In this document: in pieces, positions 16,002-24,664 of the stretch
Position numbering within the stretch: position 1 is the first letter of the stretch
Layout of the letters: each line of letters starts with the position of its first letter
NCBI GenBank assembly: GCA_001898225.1
Contig: MKTJ01000080.1
Coordinates: 169,098 to 205,368, forward strand
DNA length: 36,271 nt
Direction: 5' to 3'
DNA from: Chloroflexi bacterium 54-19
GTDB taxonomy: Bacteria > Chloroflexota > Chloroflexia > Chloroheliales > Chloroheliaceae
Notes under the pieces: generated by a model
Told to the model about the DNA's origin: nothing
Seen by the model: the letters and a program-made list of their open reading frames with translations, nothing else
The model's database searches: none
Position numbers and translations under genes: made by a program

Positions 16002-17441
16002 TTAGCGGCCTCCGTGGTGTCCGCCCATGCCACCCATACCGCCCGGTCCCATCTTCCCGCCAGGGCCGCCAGGCATACCGGGGCCACCGGCCCCAGGCCC
16101 GGCAGGACCACCGACATTCACGACCGAAGCGGTCATCTTGCCGCTGGAGTCGACCGACCCCTCGGCGTTGATAAACTCACCGGTCTTGACATCGCTAAGG
16201 GAAGCGGTCTGGTTCGGGCCGTTCTGGTACTTGGTATCGGCGGTAACCTCGATGGTCCGGCTGGTGCCGCGCTCGTCAATGACAATCGTCGAGCCATTCA
16301 CGCTGGTCACTTTCCCGGCGTAATGGGGCAGTTGGATGTTAACCTGCAAAGCGGTCAGGCTGTTGCCATCGCTGCTGAGCGTGCCTTCCGCGTTAACTCG
16401 GTCGCCGACCGCAATTGCGGACAACTGGCTGCTCTGGCCGCCTTTGGTGTAAGTGGTGCTGTCGCTAACCGTGATGGTCCTGGTGGTCGTCACCGGGGTG
16501 CTGCTATTGCTAGAACTACCGGTTGACGGGGTCGCGGAAGGAGTCGCAGTGGAGGAGCCGTTTCCGTTATTACCCCTGGGTCCGGGACCGCCCGGTCTTC
16601 CACCGAAACCGCCCCGACCTGCTACTTCAACCGTAATGGTGTTGCCACTGATAGCCGTCACCGTGCCGCCCAGGTGGTCGTGGATGACATTAACGACCTG
16701 GGTCGTTATGGAACCGTCCGAGTTCTTCTGCCCGGCTACCTCGACCCGGTCCCCCGTTTTGAGGTCTGAAGTCGAAAGGGTTTTGCCCGCATCCTGGACC
16801 GTAACCGAGGAGCCAAACGTAACCTTTACGGTCGTGTTGTTCGGTCCGGTCAGGGTCAGGCCGCTGGAATCAACCGCGCTGATGGTGCCTCCCGCGCGGT
16901 CGAGGACGACATCAATGGCCGTCACGGTCACAGTGCCGTCGGAGGCTTTGGTCGTCCGCACATTCACCCGTTCGCCGACTGCCAGGTCGCTCAAACTGAT
17001 TTTCTTCCCGGCTTCGGTATAGACGGTGCTGTCGTTTACGGTCACGGTTGTGGTGATACTATCGCCGTGTTTGATGGTGATGGTATTGCCGCTGATGGCG
17101 CTGATAGTGCCGCCCGGACCACCACCCATCATTCCCATCCGTCCGGGACCACCCGCGAAACCACCGTGCATGCCGCCTTTACCCTGCGTAGTGGTCTGGC
17201 CGTTATTCGCGGTGGGGGTCTGGTTCGAGCCGGAACCGGTCGAAGGAGTAGCCGACTGGCTGGGGGTCGTAGTCTGGGCGTTGGTGGTACGGGTTTGCCC
17301 CAGGAGCGAAGTACCGCCAAACGCTACCGCCAGGGCCAGGGCCGCCCCGCCAAGCGCGCCATATAATTTCTTCTTACTTTTTCTAATAGTAGGGTTTAGC
17401 CGGGGAGCCTCGTCGCGCCCGGTTTCGGGGTTAAAACTCAT
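16002..17441 (-). CDS. Secreted protein with four DUF5666 repeats and Gly/Met/His-rich segments
   Basis: The 479-residue protein begins with a charged cytoplasmic stub, then a hydrophobic signal or anchor (about 26-46) and an exported part. Four copies of a beta-strand-rich unit follow. Each starts GGTISAI.GNTITI or similar, then has VTV..ST.Y, a K.LSLSDLAVGDRV-like segment, and DGTVTATxVNV; this is DUF5666, related to OB-like beta-barrels. A Gly/Met/His-rich linker precedes the repeats, the third copy is split by a Gly/Ser/Thr insertion, and the tail is Gly/Met/Pro-rich, ending in HHGGR. ATG 17441 follows GGAAGGA at good spacing; an upstream in-frame ATG (17495) lacks one. Function unknown; cell-surface or metal binding is only a suggestion. 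Confidence 0.85.
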   Translation of the reverse strand: MSFNPETGRDEAPRLNPTIRKSKKKLYGALGGAALALAVAFGGTSLLGQTRTTNAQTTTPSQSATPSTGSGSNQTPTANNGQTTTQGKGGMHGGFAGGPGRMGMMGGGPGGTISAISGNTITIKHGDSITTTVTVNDSTVYTEAGKKISLSDLAVGERVNVRTTKASDGTVTVTAIDVVLDRAGGTISAVDSSGLTLTGPNNTTVKVTFGSSVTVQDAGKTLSTSDLKTGDRVEVAGQKNSDGSITTQVVNVIHDHLGGTVTAISGNTITVEVAGRGGFGGRPGGPGPRGNNGNGSSTATPSATPSTGSSSNSSTPVTTTRTITVSDSTTYTKGGQSSQLSAIAVGDRVNAEGTLSSDGNSLTALQVNIQLPHYAGKVTSVNGSTIVIDERGTSRTIEVTADTKYQNGPNQTASLSDVKTGEFINAEGSVDSSGKMTASVVNVGGPAGPGAGGPGMPGGPGGKMGPGGMGGMGGHHGGR

Positions 17442-17856
17442 TTTGCATCCTTCCTTTGTAGCCGCTTGATAGTAATTTCTTTTTATCCCTCGCAATTACT
17501 TGCCTTATAAAGGGAAGTTATCTAAAGAAAATTCCCCTCTGGCCCGGCCTGCGCCCTTAGCAATGGAGCGCCTACCGGGAGATTACCACCGCTCGATTTC
17601 AGACTGGCCGCCCCGTTGGGCGGGGCTGCATTCGAGTAGTCGTGGTATCAGGATAAAACCGTAAACTGAAACAATCCTGAGAGGAGCGTTAAGTTTTTCT
17701 AAGATTTGTTTGCAATGTTTGCGTGAGGCCGCTCCATATTGTAAAATCTAGAAAACTGGAGGATGACAAAGCCCGATCAATGACGACCGGCAAGTTAGTA
17801 GCAGTGACTAACTTGGTCCTGGGTACTACAGGAAACGGTCACTCACGGGAAATAGC
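17442..17856. other. 415-bp intergenic region with nested hairpins and a promoter
   Basis: This region lies between two divergent genes and has no coding potential that I trust. Its middle is highly structured. CCCGG (17543-17547)/CCGGG (17575-17579) encloses GCGC/GCGC. TACCAC (17584-17589)/GTGGTA (17642-17647) encloses CTCGA (17592-17596)/TCGAG (17632-17636) and GCCCCG (17610-17615)/CGGGGC (17621-17626). CAGGAT/ATCCTG follows at about 17648-17680. The structures lie upstream of the promoter at 17719, so on the + strand they are not in the glycosyltransferase leader. Confidence 0.5.
17719..17747 (+). promoter_or_regulatory. Predicted promoter of the glycosyltransferase operon
   Basis: TTGCGT (17719-17724) and TAAAAT (17742-17747) are 17 bases apart. 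The leader of about 100 bases contains a 9-bp hairpin, CAAGTTAGT (17791-17799) with ACTAACTTG (17807-17815). Confidence 0.55.
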
Positions 17857-20313
17857 ATGTTAGACGAAACCGAGGTAACAGAGAAAAACACCGGAAGGCC
17901 GGTGCTAAATGCTTCGCGGACTAAAATATACACACTTCTGAGCCGGGTTGGGCTGGGGTTGTTAATCCTGGCCGGGATAGCCTGGCTGTTGACTTTTCCT
18001 ACCTTCCAACTCGTCCAGGCGGTCCTTTCCGGCGACCTATCGATTTTCCAGCCACGCCAGCCTGCCGGGCTGGAAGCCTTCTTCCGCAATTACCCCCAGA
18101 TAATCTGGTTTGGTTTCGGTCTTGGGGCCCTGCTCTTTTTCGCCTTCCGGCAAACCCCGGTTACTGCCGAACCCTTTCCCCCCACAGGTGAAAAGGCGGA
18201 AGCTGCTCCGGGCTTGAAGAAATCGGACTGGTCCGCGGACGGGTCCGTTCCAGGTTGGGCCGGGACGGCATGGTGGGGAACCGGTATCGTGGCATTGGGT
18301 CTAATCCTGGTCCTGGCCGCAGTTCTTCGGATAGGCAACGCCCGCAATATCGGGGCAACCGACCTCATCCGCACCGATTATGACGAGGGGGTCCACTCGA
18401 CAGCCGCCCTGCTGATGACCCAGGGCAAATCAATTTACCAGGATTTCTTTCTGACTCAGCCGCCGGTTGGGCCGTTTTTATGGTCAATCCCTTTGCGGTT
18501 GAACGGTACCGACTGGGGTGGCCTGACCGATTTCCTGCGGTTGCGCCTCTTTACCTCCCTTATCGCCCTGGTCACGATTGCACTTGTCTACCTGACCGGG
18601 CGGAAGCTGGGCGGCAAATGGGCCGGGCCTATTGCCGGGGCTATCGCGGCTTTCACCCTGGCCGTAGATGGGAGCGCGGTCCGCACCGAGCAGCAAATCA
18701 TGCTCGAACCGCTGGTCAATGTCTTTACGGCGGCGGCTATCTTTGCCTTTGTAAATATCGTACCCGGCGAAACCCGGAAAAGTCGTCGTTGGATAATCTG
18801 GCCGCTGGCGGCTGGCCTTCTGGCCGGGCTGGCCGTGTCGGTAAAAATCCCGGCCCTGGCTGTTGTCCTGGGGCTGGGTTTAACCCTGGTGGCGTGGCGC
18901 TACTGGCGCGGCCTGGGGCTGTTTGGGGCCGGGGTAGTGGGCGGTTATCTCGTTGCCAGCGCCGGGTTCTTGATTGCTTCCGGCTCGGCTTTTATAAAGG
19001 AAGCCTATCTTTACCAGCTTTTGCGGCCTTTTAACAATATCGCGACCACCGGGCAATTCTCCACCGAAACGACCCTGACCGCCTTTGATTACCTGGCCCG
19101 CACGCCTTACCTGGGTTTCACCCTGCTGATGGCAGGGCTGGGTCTTGTGGCGATTGTGCTGCGCTGGGCAACCCGCTCCGGTGGCGAAAACTGGCTCCCG
19201 GTCACGCTGGTGGCGGTCGTAACGCTCTTTCTTTACACCGGTAAGGCCGGGTTCTTCCCGCACTATTACGACCATATGGTCCTGCCCCTGGCGTTAATGG
19301 CGGGTGGCGTGGTCAATTTCAAACTGCCGCGTACAATGCCCTGGCAGCTACAGGCCGGGGTGGGTGGCGCCCTGGCCCTGGGACTGGCGCTCTTGCTCTG
19401 GCCCGCCGTCAATTTCTCGCTGTCCAACCCCAGCCTTCCCGAATGGAGCCAGGAGCGGGCGGTAGACGCCACCTTCAATAACCTGGACCTGAGCGATGAC
19501 GGAAAACTTTTGACCTGGGATGCTCGTTATAGTTTTATCATGGGGCAACCCCTGACGGTAGATGCCAATAACCAGTACGTGGTCGATAGCGCCGCCTATG
19601 TCGAGTACCTGGGGTTGGGACTATCCCACCAGAACCTGGCTAGCGCCGTTAGCAAAGCCTTATTTGATAAAGGTTCAGGCGATATGCGGCAGTTACGCTA
19701 TATCCCGCTGGTCCAGAACGACCTTTACGGGGCAGCCCAGAAGTCGGACTTCGTCCTGGTAGAGGCGCGGGCTGATTCGCAACTGACCAACCAGACGCTC
19801 GAAACCCTGAAGGCCAATTTTATCAACCGGCTCGATACCCAGGACATTGATGTTTATGTAAACCAACGCCAGATGGAGTATAAATCGGGCGCGAAGTTTG
19901 GCGATAATATCCAGCTTGTCGGCTTTGACTCAGATAATCAGCTTAAACTTACGCCCGAAAATCATAAAATCCCGCTCACTCTTTTCTGGCGAGGTACGGC
20001 CAAAATTCAGGATAATTACGTCATTTTCTTTCATTTATTGAACGAAAAAGGCGAAACGGTGGCCCAGCGCGATACGGCACCGCGCTACGGCCAATTGAAT
20101 ACTACTCAATGGACTCCCAACGAATTGTTTGATGACGACCAATCTTTGGAAGTTCCGGCCAACTTACCGCCGGGCCGCTACAAAATCGAGTTAGGCATGT
20201 ACCGGCCCACCGACGGAAAACGACTTAGTGTGACACAAGCAGCACCGGGACAACAGGTCACCTCAGGAGGAGACAGTTTAATTTTATTCGAGGTAAATAT
20301 CGTTGGGTTATAA
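17857..20313 (+). CDS. PMT/ArnT-like membrane glycosyltransferase with C-terminal beta domain
   Basis: This is probably a polyprenyl-phosphate-sugar-dependent transferase of the GT-C fold, acting outside the membrane. The protein has 818 residues. After the second membrane segment comes the first external loop with the acidic pair of the family (YDEGVHS, D176-E177), then FFLTQPPVGPFLW. About ten further membrane segments run to about residue 510. The last 300 residues are extracytoplasmic and end in a beta-sandwich-like domain (IPLTLFWRG to GRYKIELGMYRPTDGKRL). Acceptor and sugar cannot be told. The 3' end overlaps the start of a GT4 gene by 11 bp, so the two are translated together, probably for a surface glycan or glycoprotein. 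Confidence 0.83.
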   Translation: MLDETEVTEKNTGRPVLNASRTKIYTLLSRVGLGLLILAGIAWLLTFPTFQLVQAVLSGDLSIFQPRQPAGLEAFFRNYPQIIWFGFGLGALLFFAFRQTPVTAEPFPPTGEKAEAAPGLKKSDWSADGSVPGWAGTAWWGTGIVALGLILVLAAVLRIGNARNIGATDLIRTDYDEGVHSTAALLMTQGKSIYQDFFLTQPPVGPFLWSIPLRLNGTDWGGLTDFLRLRLFTSLIALVTIALVYLTGRKLGGKWAGPIAGAIAAFTLAVDGSAVRTEQQIMLEPLVNVFTAAAIFAFVNIVPGETRKSRRWIIWPLAAGLLAGLAVSVKIPALAVVLGLGLTLVAWRYWRGLGLFGAGVVGGYLVASAGFLIASGSAFIKEAYLYQLLRPFNNIATTGQFSTETTLTAFDYLARTPYLGFTLLMAGLGLVAIVLRWATRSGGENWLPVTLVAVVTLFLYTGKAGFFPHYYDHMVLPLALMAGGVVNFKLPRTMPWQLQAGVGGALALGLALLLWPAVNFSLSNPSLPEWSQERAVDATFNNLDLSDDGKLLTWDARYSFIMGQPLTVDANNQYVVDSAAYVEYLGLGLSHQNLASAVSKALFDKGSGDMRQLRYIPLVQNDLYGAAQKSDFVLVEARADSQLTNQTLETLKANFINRLDTQDIDVYVNQRQMEYKSGAKFGDNIQLVGFDSDNQLKLTPENHKIPLTLFWRGTAKIQDNYVIFFHLLNEKGETVAQRDTAPRYGQLNTTQWTPNELFDDDQSLEVPANLPPGRYKIELGMYRPTDGKRLSVTQAAPGQQVTSGGDSLILFEVNIVGL

Positions 20314-21655
20314 AATTCAAATGATTGCGCCCACTTCCTTTTTCGCCGATACGGGCTGTCACGTCCGTATTCTCGAAGAAATCCGCAGCCTACAGGAAGC
20401 CGGGCACGAAGTAGTGGTGTGTACCTACCATACCGGGGACCCGGTCGAGAACGTAGATATTCGGCGCAGTCTCGATGTTCCCTGGTTAAAAAGGGTCCAG
20501 GTCGGCAGTAGCCGCCACAAACTCTATTTTGACGCCATGCTGACTTTTAAGTCGGCCTGGGTCGCCTTCCGGTTCAAACCGGACATTATCCACGCCCACC
20601 TTCACGAAGGCGCGTTGATTGGTTTTCAGCTTAAATGGTTGCTGCGCCTTGGTAAAGCGCCTCTTATCTTCGATTTCCAGGGCTCGTTAACCAGCGAAAT
20701 GCAGGACCACCATTTTCTAAATAAAAACGGCCCTTTCTACAAACCGACCCTGTGGCTCGAAAGACTTATCAACCGGATGGCCGATAAAATAATCACCAGT
20801 TCCCACAACGCCACCCAGGTCTTGAAGCGCGATTTTAAGGTGCCAAAAGACCGGGTCACGACCGTGGGCGACCGGGTCAACCTGGAGAAATTTCACCCGG
20901 TCCGCTCCGAGGAAGACCGGGAGGAGGTGGCTCGCCTGAAAGAAACCCTTGGTATTCCTGCCGACCGCAAGGTAGTCGTCTATCTTGGGTTGCTGGCGAC
21001 CTACCAGGGGACCGACCTGCTTCTGGAAGCGGCCAGCCTTTTGAAAAAAGAAATGCCGGAAGCTTTCTTCGTGGTTATGGGCTATCCCGGGGTGGACAGC
21101 TACGCCCGCAAGGCTGAAGAATTAGGTCTGCGCGACCGGGTTATTTTCCCGGGCCGGATTCCTTTCAAAGATGCCCCCCGCTACCTGCGGATTGGCGACG
21201 TGGCGATTACGCCCAAGATGAGCGCGACCGAAGGGGCCGGGAAAATCCCGATTTACATGGCGACGGGTTTGCCAGTGGTCACTTTCGATACGCCGGTCAG
21301 CCGGGAATTCCTGGACGACCTGGGCAGTTACGCCACCTATGGCAGCGCCCGCTCCCTGGCCGACCGCCTAAAGGAGTTGTTGTCGGATAACGCGGGCCGG
21401 GTGGAACTGGGCCGGAAAATCCGCGAAAAGGCCGAACACGACCTGGGACGCCACGTGACCCGCCGCGAACTGGAAGCGGTCTACCGGGAAGCTTTTAAAC
21501 GAATAGGCCGGGGCGCTCCCCGGACCGGGACCGAACTGGGTGTGGCCGCCGATAGCGGGCACGATACCCAACTCGACCGGGACGGTATCGCGAACCCTTT
21601 TGACCTGCCTGAGGTCGCTAACGGACAAACGCGCCCTCTCCCCGAACAATTTTAA
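20303..21655 (+). CDS. Family 4 glycosyltransferase
   Basis: This is a cytoplasmic nucleotide-sugar-dependent GT-B fold enzyme. The 450-residue protein has an N-terminal acceptor domain (MIAPTSFFADTGCHVRILEE, then PDIIHAHLHEGALIG). Its C-terminal donor domain has VVYLGLLATYQGTDLLLEA and RDRVIFPGRIPFKDAPRYL. The sugar-nucleotide EX7E region is ATEGAGKIPIYMATGLPVV. The last 60 residues are hydrophilic and not part of the fold. The start is TTG 20303, with GAGG 9 bases upstream and an 11-bp overlap with the preceding gene; ATG 20321 has no ribosome site. Coupling to the membrane glycosyltransferase suggests that both act on one glycan. Confidence 0.88.
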   Translation: MGYKIQMIAPTSFFADTGCHVRILEEIRSLQEAGHEVVVCTYHTGDPVENVDIRRSLDVPWLKRVQVGSSRHKLYFDAMLTFKSAWVAFRFKPDIIHAHLHEGALIGFQLKWLLRLGKAPLIFDFQGSLTSEMQDHHFLNKNGPFYKPTLWLERLINRMADKIITSSHNATQVLKRDFKVPKDRVTTVGDRVNLEKFHPVRSEEDREEVARLKETLGIPADRKVVVYLGLLATYQGTDLLLEAASLLKKEMPEAFFVVMGYPGVDSYARKAEELGLRDRVIFPGRIPFKDAPRYLRIGDVAITPKMSATEGAGKIPIYMATGLPVVTFDTPVSREFLDDLGSYATYGSARSLADRLKELLSDNAGRVELGRKIREKAEHDLGRHVTRRELEAVYREAFKRIGRGAPRTGTELGVAADSGHDTQLDRDGIANPFDLPEVANGQTRPLPEQF

Positions 21656-21734
21656 GGGGTTCGACTTTTAGACGTTCTATACTTGTGTGCGTCCCGGTGT
21701 CGTATTCCGGTAAAATAGTGAATAAGCTGAGATT

Positions 21735-21764
21735 GCCCGTTTCGTAGGCGGGCTAAATTTTTAG
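21735..21764 (+). terminator. Terminator-like hairpin after the GT4 gene
   Basis: GCCCGTTT (21735-21742) pairs with AGGCGGGC (21746-21753) with two G-T pairs, followed by TAAATTTTTAG. It lies 40 bases before the aminotransferase start. Confidence 0.6.
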
Positions 21765-21793
21765 AATTTTGAAGGTCGAGTTAGCCTTCACAC

Positions 21794-22969
21794 ATGGCAT
21801 ATAGTCAGGAATTGAATCACGTTTTACGTCTGCCCATAAAGGGCACGTTCAACGTTGCACGATACAAGGAGAGTATTTTGGAAGCAATTGCACTTACCCG
21901 TGGGGTTCCGGCGGAAGAAGCCCTGCCCGCCGCGAAAATCGGCGAGGCCCTCGAAGCGGCTTTACAGAAGAATGGTCCCGTCATTTTGCAGTACGGTAAC
22001 ATCGGAGGCTACCCGCCCCTGCGCCAGTACCTGGCCGAACAGTACAAAGTCAACCCTAACGAAATTTTAATCGGCAACGGTTCGCTCCACCTGCAAGACC
22101 TGTTCGCCGGGACGGTTATCAAACCGGGCGACACGGTCCTGACCGAGCAGCCCTCTTATGACCGGGCTATCAAGACTTTCCGGCGGCGCGGCGCGAAGGT
22201 CTACGGCGTCCCGATGGAAGCGGACGGCCTGAACCTGGCCCTCCTGGAAGAAGAACTCAAACGGCAAGTCCCGGCTTTCCTCTACATTGTGCCGGACTTC
22301 CAGAACCCCGCCGGGCTCAGCACCTCTTACGAGAAACGGAAAGCGCTGGTCGAACTGGCCGATAAATACAATTTCTGGATTATCGAGGACGTGCCCTACC
22401 GCAACCTGCGCTACCGGGGCGAGGCGATTCCGCTCCTGCGCGAAATCAACCCGGCCCATATCGTCACGATGAGTTCGTTTAGCAAGCTGATAAGCCCGGC
22501 TTTGCGGGTCGGTTATATGGTGGCTCCGGCGGACCTGATTGCCAGAGTCACCCGCCTGGCCGAAGAAACGATCCTCTCCCCGGTGCTACCAACCCAGGCG
22601 GTCGTGGCCGAGTTCGTCCAGCGGGGCTGGCTGGACGAGAATATCGCCAGCCTGAAGGCCCTTTACGAGCCGCGCCTTGACGCCATGATTGCGGCTATCC
22701 GCAAATACCTGCCGGACGTGACCTTTACGCCCCCGGACGGTGGTTTCTTCGTGAGCATCGTTTTGCCGGAAACGGCCAACTACGCCAACCTGGTCGAACG
22801 CGCCCAGGCCGTCAAACTGGCCCTGACCGACGGCAAGACCTTCTTTGCCGACCCGCTTCCCGGGCAGGACGACACCGTGAAAGACCGTTTCGTCCGGTTG
22901 CCCTTCTGCGCGATAACCCCGGCCCAGATTGAGGAAGGCGTCCGCCGCCTGGCCGAACTGGTTAAATAA
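21794..22969 (+). CDS. PLP-dependent class I/II aminotransferase (LysN/2-aminoadipate type)
   Basis: This is a fold-type I aminotransferase. The 391-residue protein has the substrate/PLP segment LQYGNIGGYPPLRQYLAE and the cofactor-ring segment GNGSLHLQDL. YIVPDFQNPAGLS and IIEDVPYRNLRY follow, and the Schiff-base lysine is K231 in SSFSKLISPALRVGY. These motifs fit the 2-aminoadipate/multi-substrate aminotransferase and MocR-C-terminal-like group. The precise amino acid cannot be assigned. ATG 21794 has no Shine-Dalgarno and is preceded by a small hairpin (TGAAGG 21770-21775 with CCTTCA 21785-21790). An internal TTG at 21878 has AAGGAG at good spacing, but the residues before it look native to the family. 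Confidence 0.85.
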   Translation: MAYSQELNHVLRLPIKGTFNVARYKESILEAIALTRGVPAEEALPAAKIGEALEAALQKNGPVILQYGNIGGYPPLRQYLAEQYKVNPNEILIGNGSLHLQDLFAGTVIKPGDTVLTEQPSYDRAIKTFRRRGAKVYGVPMEADGLNLALLEEELKRQVPAFLYIVPDFQNPAGLSTSYEKRKALVELADKYNFWIIEDVPYRNLRYRGEAIPLLREINPAHIVTMSSFSKLISPALRVGYMVAPADLIARVTRLAEETILSPVLPTQAVVAEFVQRGWLDENIASLKALYEPRLDAMIAAIRKYLPDVTFTPPDGGFFVSIVLPETANYANLVERAQAVKLALTDGKTFFADPLPGQDDTVKDRFVRLPFCAITPAQIEEGVRRLAELVK

Positions 22970-23340
22970 TTTACAGGTTTCGTAAGCTGTTTGTAATGTT
23001 CTCTCTGCTATGATTGACTCATAAATGAGAGAGCTTGCGGGCGGTTGTAAAAGGTGGCGGTGCCGAATCGGGTTATCGGCCCTGCCCCCTCTTCAAGAGC
23101 GAGAAGAGGCTTTTACAACCGCTCCGGTGGCGGTATCCCGCCGCTAACTAACCCACCAATCAGTTACCCTAAACAAATTACAAACAGTCTTAATCTAGTT
23201 TCAACCCACTCTTTTCTTTTCCCAACTAACTAAGACACCACTGGCTACCTGTTCGGGCCTTTTTTTGTGCCCGGAATTTTGACGCGCCCCCAAAACAAGC
23301 GTTTTATGGAAAACCTGAATGCGGAGTACTCAGCGGGAAA
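22970..23340. other. 371-bp gap with a putative structured RNA element
   Basis: There is no credible ORF. TATGAT (23009-23014) with an upstream TG forms an extended -10. GCGGTTGTAAAAG (23041-23053) pairs perfectly with CTTTTACAACCGC (23110-23122). Inside are GCCGA (23062-23066)/TCGGC (23076-23080) and CCTCTTC (23088-23094)/GAAGAGG (23103-23109). GGTGGCGG (23053-23060) can pair imperfectly with 23081-23088, giving a compact three-way junction. A further hairpin, GGCGG-tatc-CCGCC, is at 23129-23142. A run of seven T (23262-23268) follows a short GC stem, a possible terminator. This may be a small RNA, the leader of the SGNH gene, or a mobile repeat. Confidence 0.55.
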
Positions 23341-24414
23341 ATGAAAAATCGTAGTCTACTCTTATTTGCGGCCCTGGTGACCTCGGTTATCAGCCTCCAA
23401 CTCGGCACAGCCTGGGCCTATTCGGAAACCAGCGGCCCCCTAATCAACCTTTTAGTCACCCATCCCGGCCAGGCGACGGCCAACCAGAACTATCGCGAAA
23501 CTCCCCTCCAGGACTTAAACGAGCGCCGGTACATCCGGCTCAGTGGCGGCTGGGAATGGCAAGCCGGGCCGAGCGGCGATATGAACCTGGCCGTCAGCCG
23601 CTACAACGACGTGACGATTGAAGGCACTTTTAACGGTAGCTGGCTCGAACTCTACGCCCGGCAGCGCGGGCAAGCCTTCGATTTGCAGCTCGATACAAAT
23701 ACCCTCGCCCACCTGACTATGCCCAACACCGGACAGTTCGGCTACTTTCGTATCATCAACGCCCCCACAAAAGCGCTCCATACCTTCCGCTTACGACTGA
23801 CCAACCGGGCAGGTGGCACCCTGGAAGCCCTGACTTTCCGCACCAACGGGCGCTGGAAACCGACTGCCTTCGCAGCCCGGACCCGTCTGATGGGCTTCGG
23901 GTCGTCCACGATGGATTTTTGCGGTATAACCTGGGGACTGGCCGAGGCCAAAGGCTGGGAAACTATCAACCGGGGGGTCGGTGGCAGCACCGTAACCGAC
24001 CAGGGCCAATACTGGGTCCAGCGGGATGTATTACCGTTCCAGCCGGACGTGGTGCTGGTAAATTATGGCTCGAACGACTGGTACGGTAAACTTCCGCTCG
24101 ATAATTTCAAAACGGCTTACCTGAACATGCTAAACCAGCTTTCGGCAGGATTGCCCAAAGCCCGCTTCGTGGTGCTGGGGCTGTTCCCACGCCAGGGTGG
24201 GAACGAAAGTAGTCGGGTCCAATTCAACCAGGCTATCCAGGATGATATTGCCGCTTCGGGCCTGAAAAACCGGACTCAGTATGTCGAGGTCAAGGGCTAC
24301 AACTACAAGACCGACAGCATTGACGGCACCCACCCGAAACCGGAAGCGGTCGCAAGGTTCTTCGTACCGCAACTGCTGCCCTATCTCGGAAATGATACAA
24401 AACAGGCTGCATGA
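23341..24414 (+). CDS. Secreted SGNH/GDSL-type hydrolase
   Basis: This is a serine esterase or acetylhydrolase of the SGNH fold. The 357-residue protein starts with a signal peptide (MKNRSLLLFAALVTSVISLQ, cleavage after about residue 26). A beta-rich N-terminal domain of about 150 residues follows (ancillary jelly-roll-like). The catalytic domain has block I GFGSSTM (S188-S189, with Ser where GDS enzymes have Asp), block II NRGVGGST, block III VNYGSNDW (oxyanion Asn) and block V DGTHPKPEA (Asp and His). The two-domain layout resembles carbohydrate esterases that deacetylate polysaccharides (such as family CE2). The real substrate is unknown. ATG 23341 follows a modest GGGAAA. Confidence 0.87.
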   Translation: MKNRSLLLFAALVTSVISLQLGTAWAYSETSGPLINLLVTHPGQATANQNYRETPLQDLNERRYIRLSGGWEWQAGPSGDMNLAVSRYNDVTIEGTFNGSWLELYARQRGQAFDLQLDTNTLAHLTMPNTGQFGYFRIINAPTKALHTFRLRLTNRAGGTLEALTFRTNGRWKPTAFAARTRLMGFGSSTMDFCGITWGLAEAKGWETINRGVGGSTVTDQGQYWVQRDVLPFQPDVVLVNYGSNDWYGKLPLDNFKTAYLNMLNQLSAGLPKARFVVLGLFPRQGGNESSRVQFNQAIQDDIAASGLKNRTQYVEVKGYNYKTDSIDGTHPKPEAVARFFVPQLLPYLGNDTKQAA

Positions 24415-24417
24415 ATT

Positions 24418-24441
24418 GTGACAATGGTATTGTCACGTTTT
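24418..24441 (+). terminator. Terminator after the SGNH hydrolase
   Basis: GTGACAAT (24418-24425) pairs perfectly with ATTGTCAC (24429-24436) around GGT, followed by GTTTTAA. The rest of the 300-bp gap to 24714 holds the promoter and leader described next. Confidence 0.65.
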
Positions 24442-24535
24442 AACAGGTTTGCGTGGTAAAACATGGCTCTGGAAAAGGCCAAACTGCCATCGAGTGAATC
24501 GTTAAAAACTCGGATTAATTTACAAAAATTGCCTG

Positions 24536-24564
24536 TTGACAAAATTGCGTACGGGTGATAGAAT
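24536..24564 (+). promoter_or_regulatory. Strong sigma-70-type promoter upstream of the LysM lipoprotein
   Basis: TTGACA (24536-24541) and TAGAAT (24559-24564) are exactly 17 bases apart. The expected start of transcription is near 24571, which leaves a leader of about 145 bases. Confidence 0.8.
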
Positions 24565-24575
24565 CTTGGTGTCGG

Positions 24576-24637
24576 GAGGAGGGCAGTCAGCAATCTAAGG
24601 ATAGCTGTTCTGCTCTTCTTTATTTTTTGCCTTTTTT
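24576..24637 (+). terminator. Terminator-like hairpin at the 5' end of the LysM leader (attenuator or sRNA)
   Basis: Bases 24576-24591 pair with 24604-24620. CAGC pairs with GCTG at the top; after a T/TT bulge a further stem of 11 pairs (GAGGAGGGCAG side) follows, with two G-T pairs and a 12-base loop. Two T-rich runs come next (24623-24628 and 24632-24637). It begins about 5 bases after the predicted transcription start. Confidence 0.6.
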
Positions 24638-24664
24638 CCCCAAAAAGCGTATCCTATAACTCGG

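Noticed and set aside
21656..21793. TPP-type riboswitch, suggested by CTGAGA at 21727
   Set aside because: The second conserved block (ACCTGAT) and the closing helices are missing, and the downstream gene is an aminotransferase.
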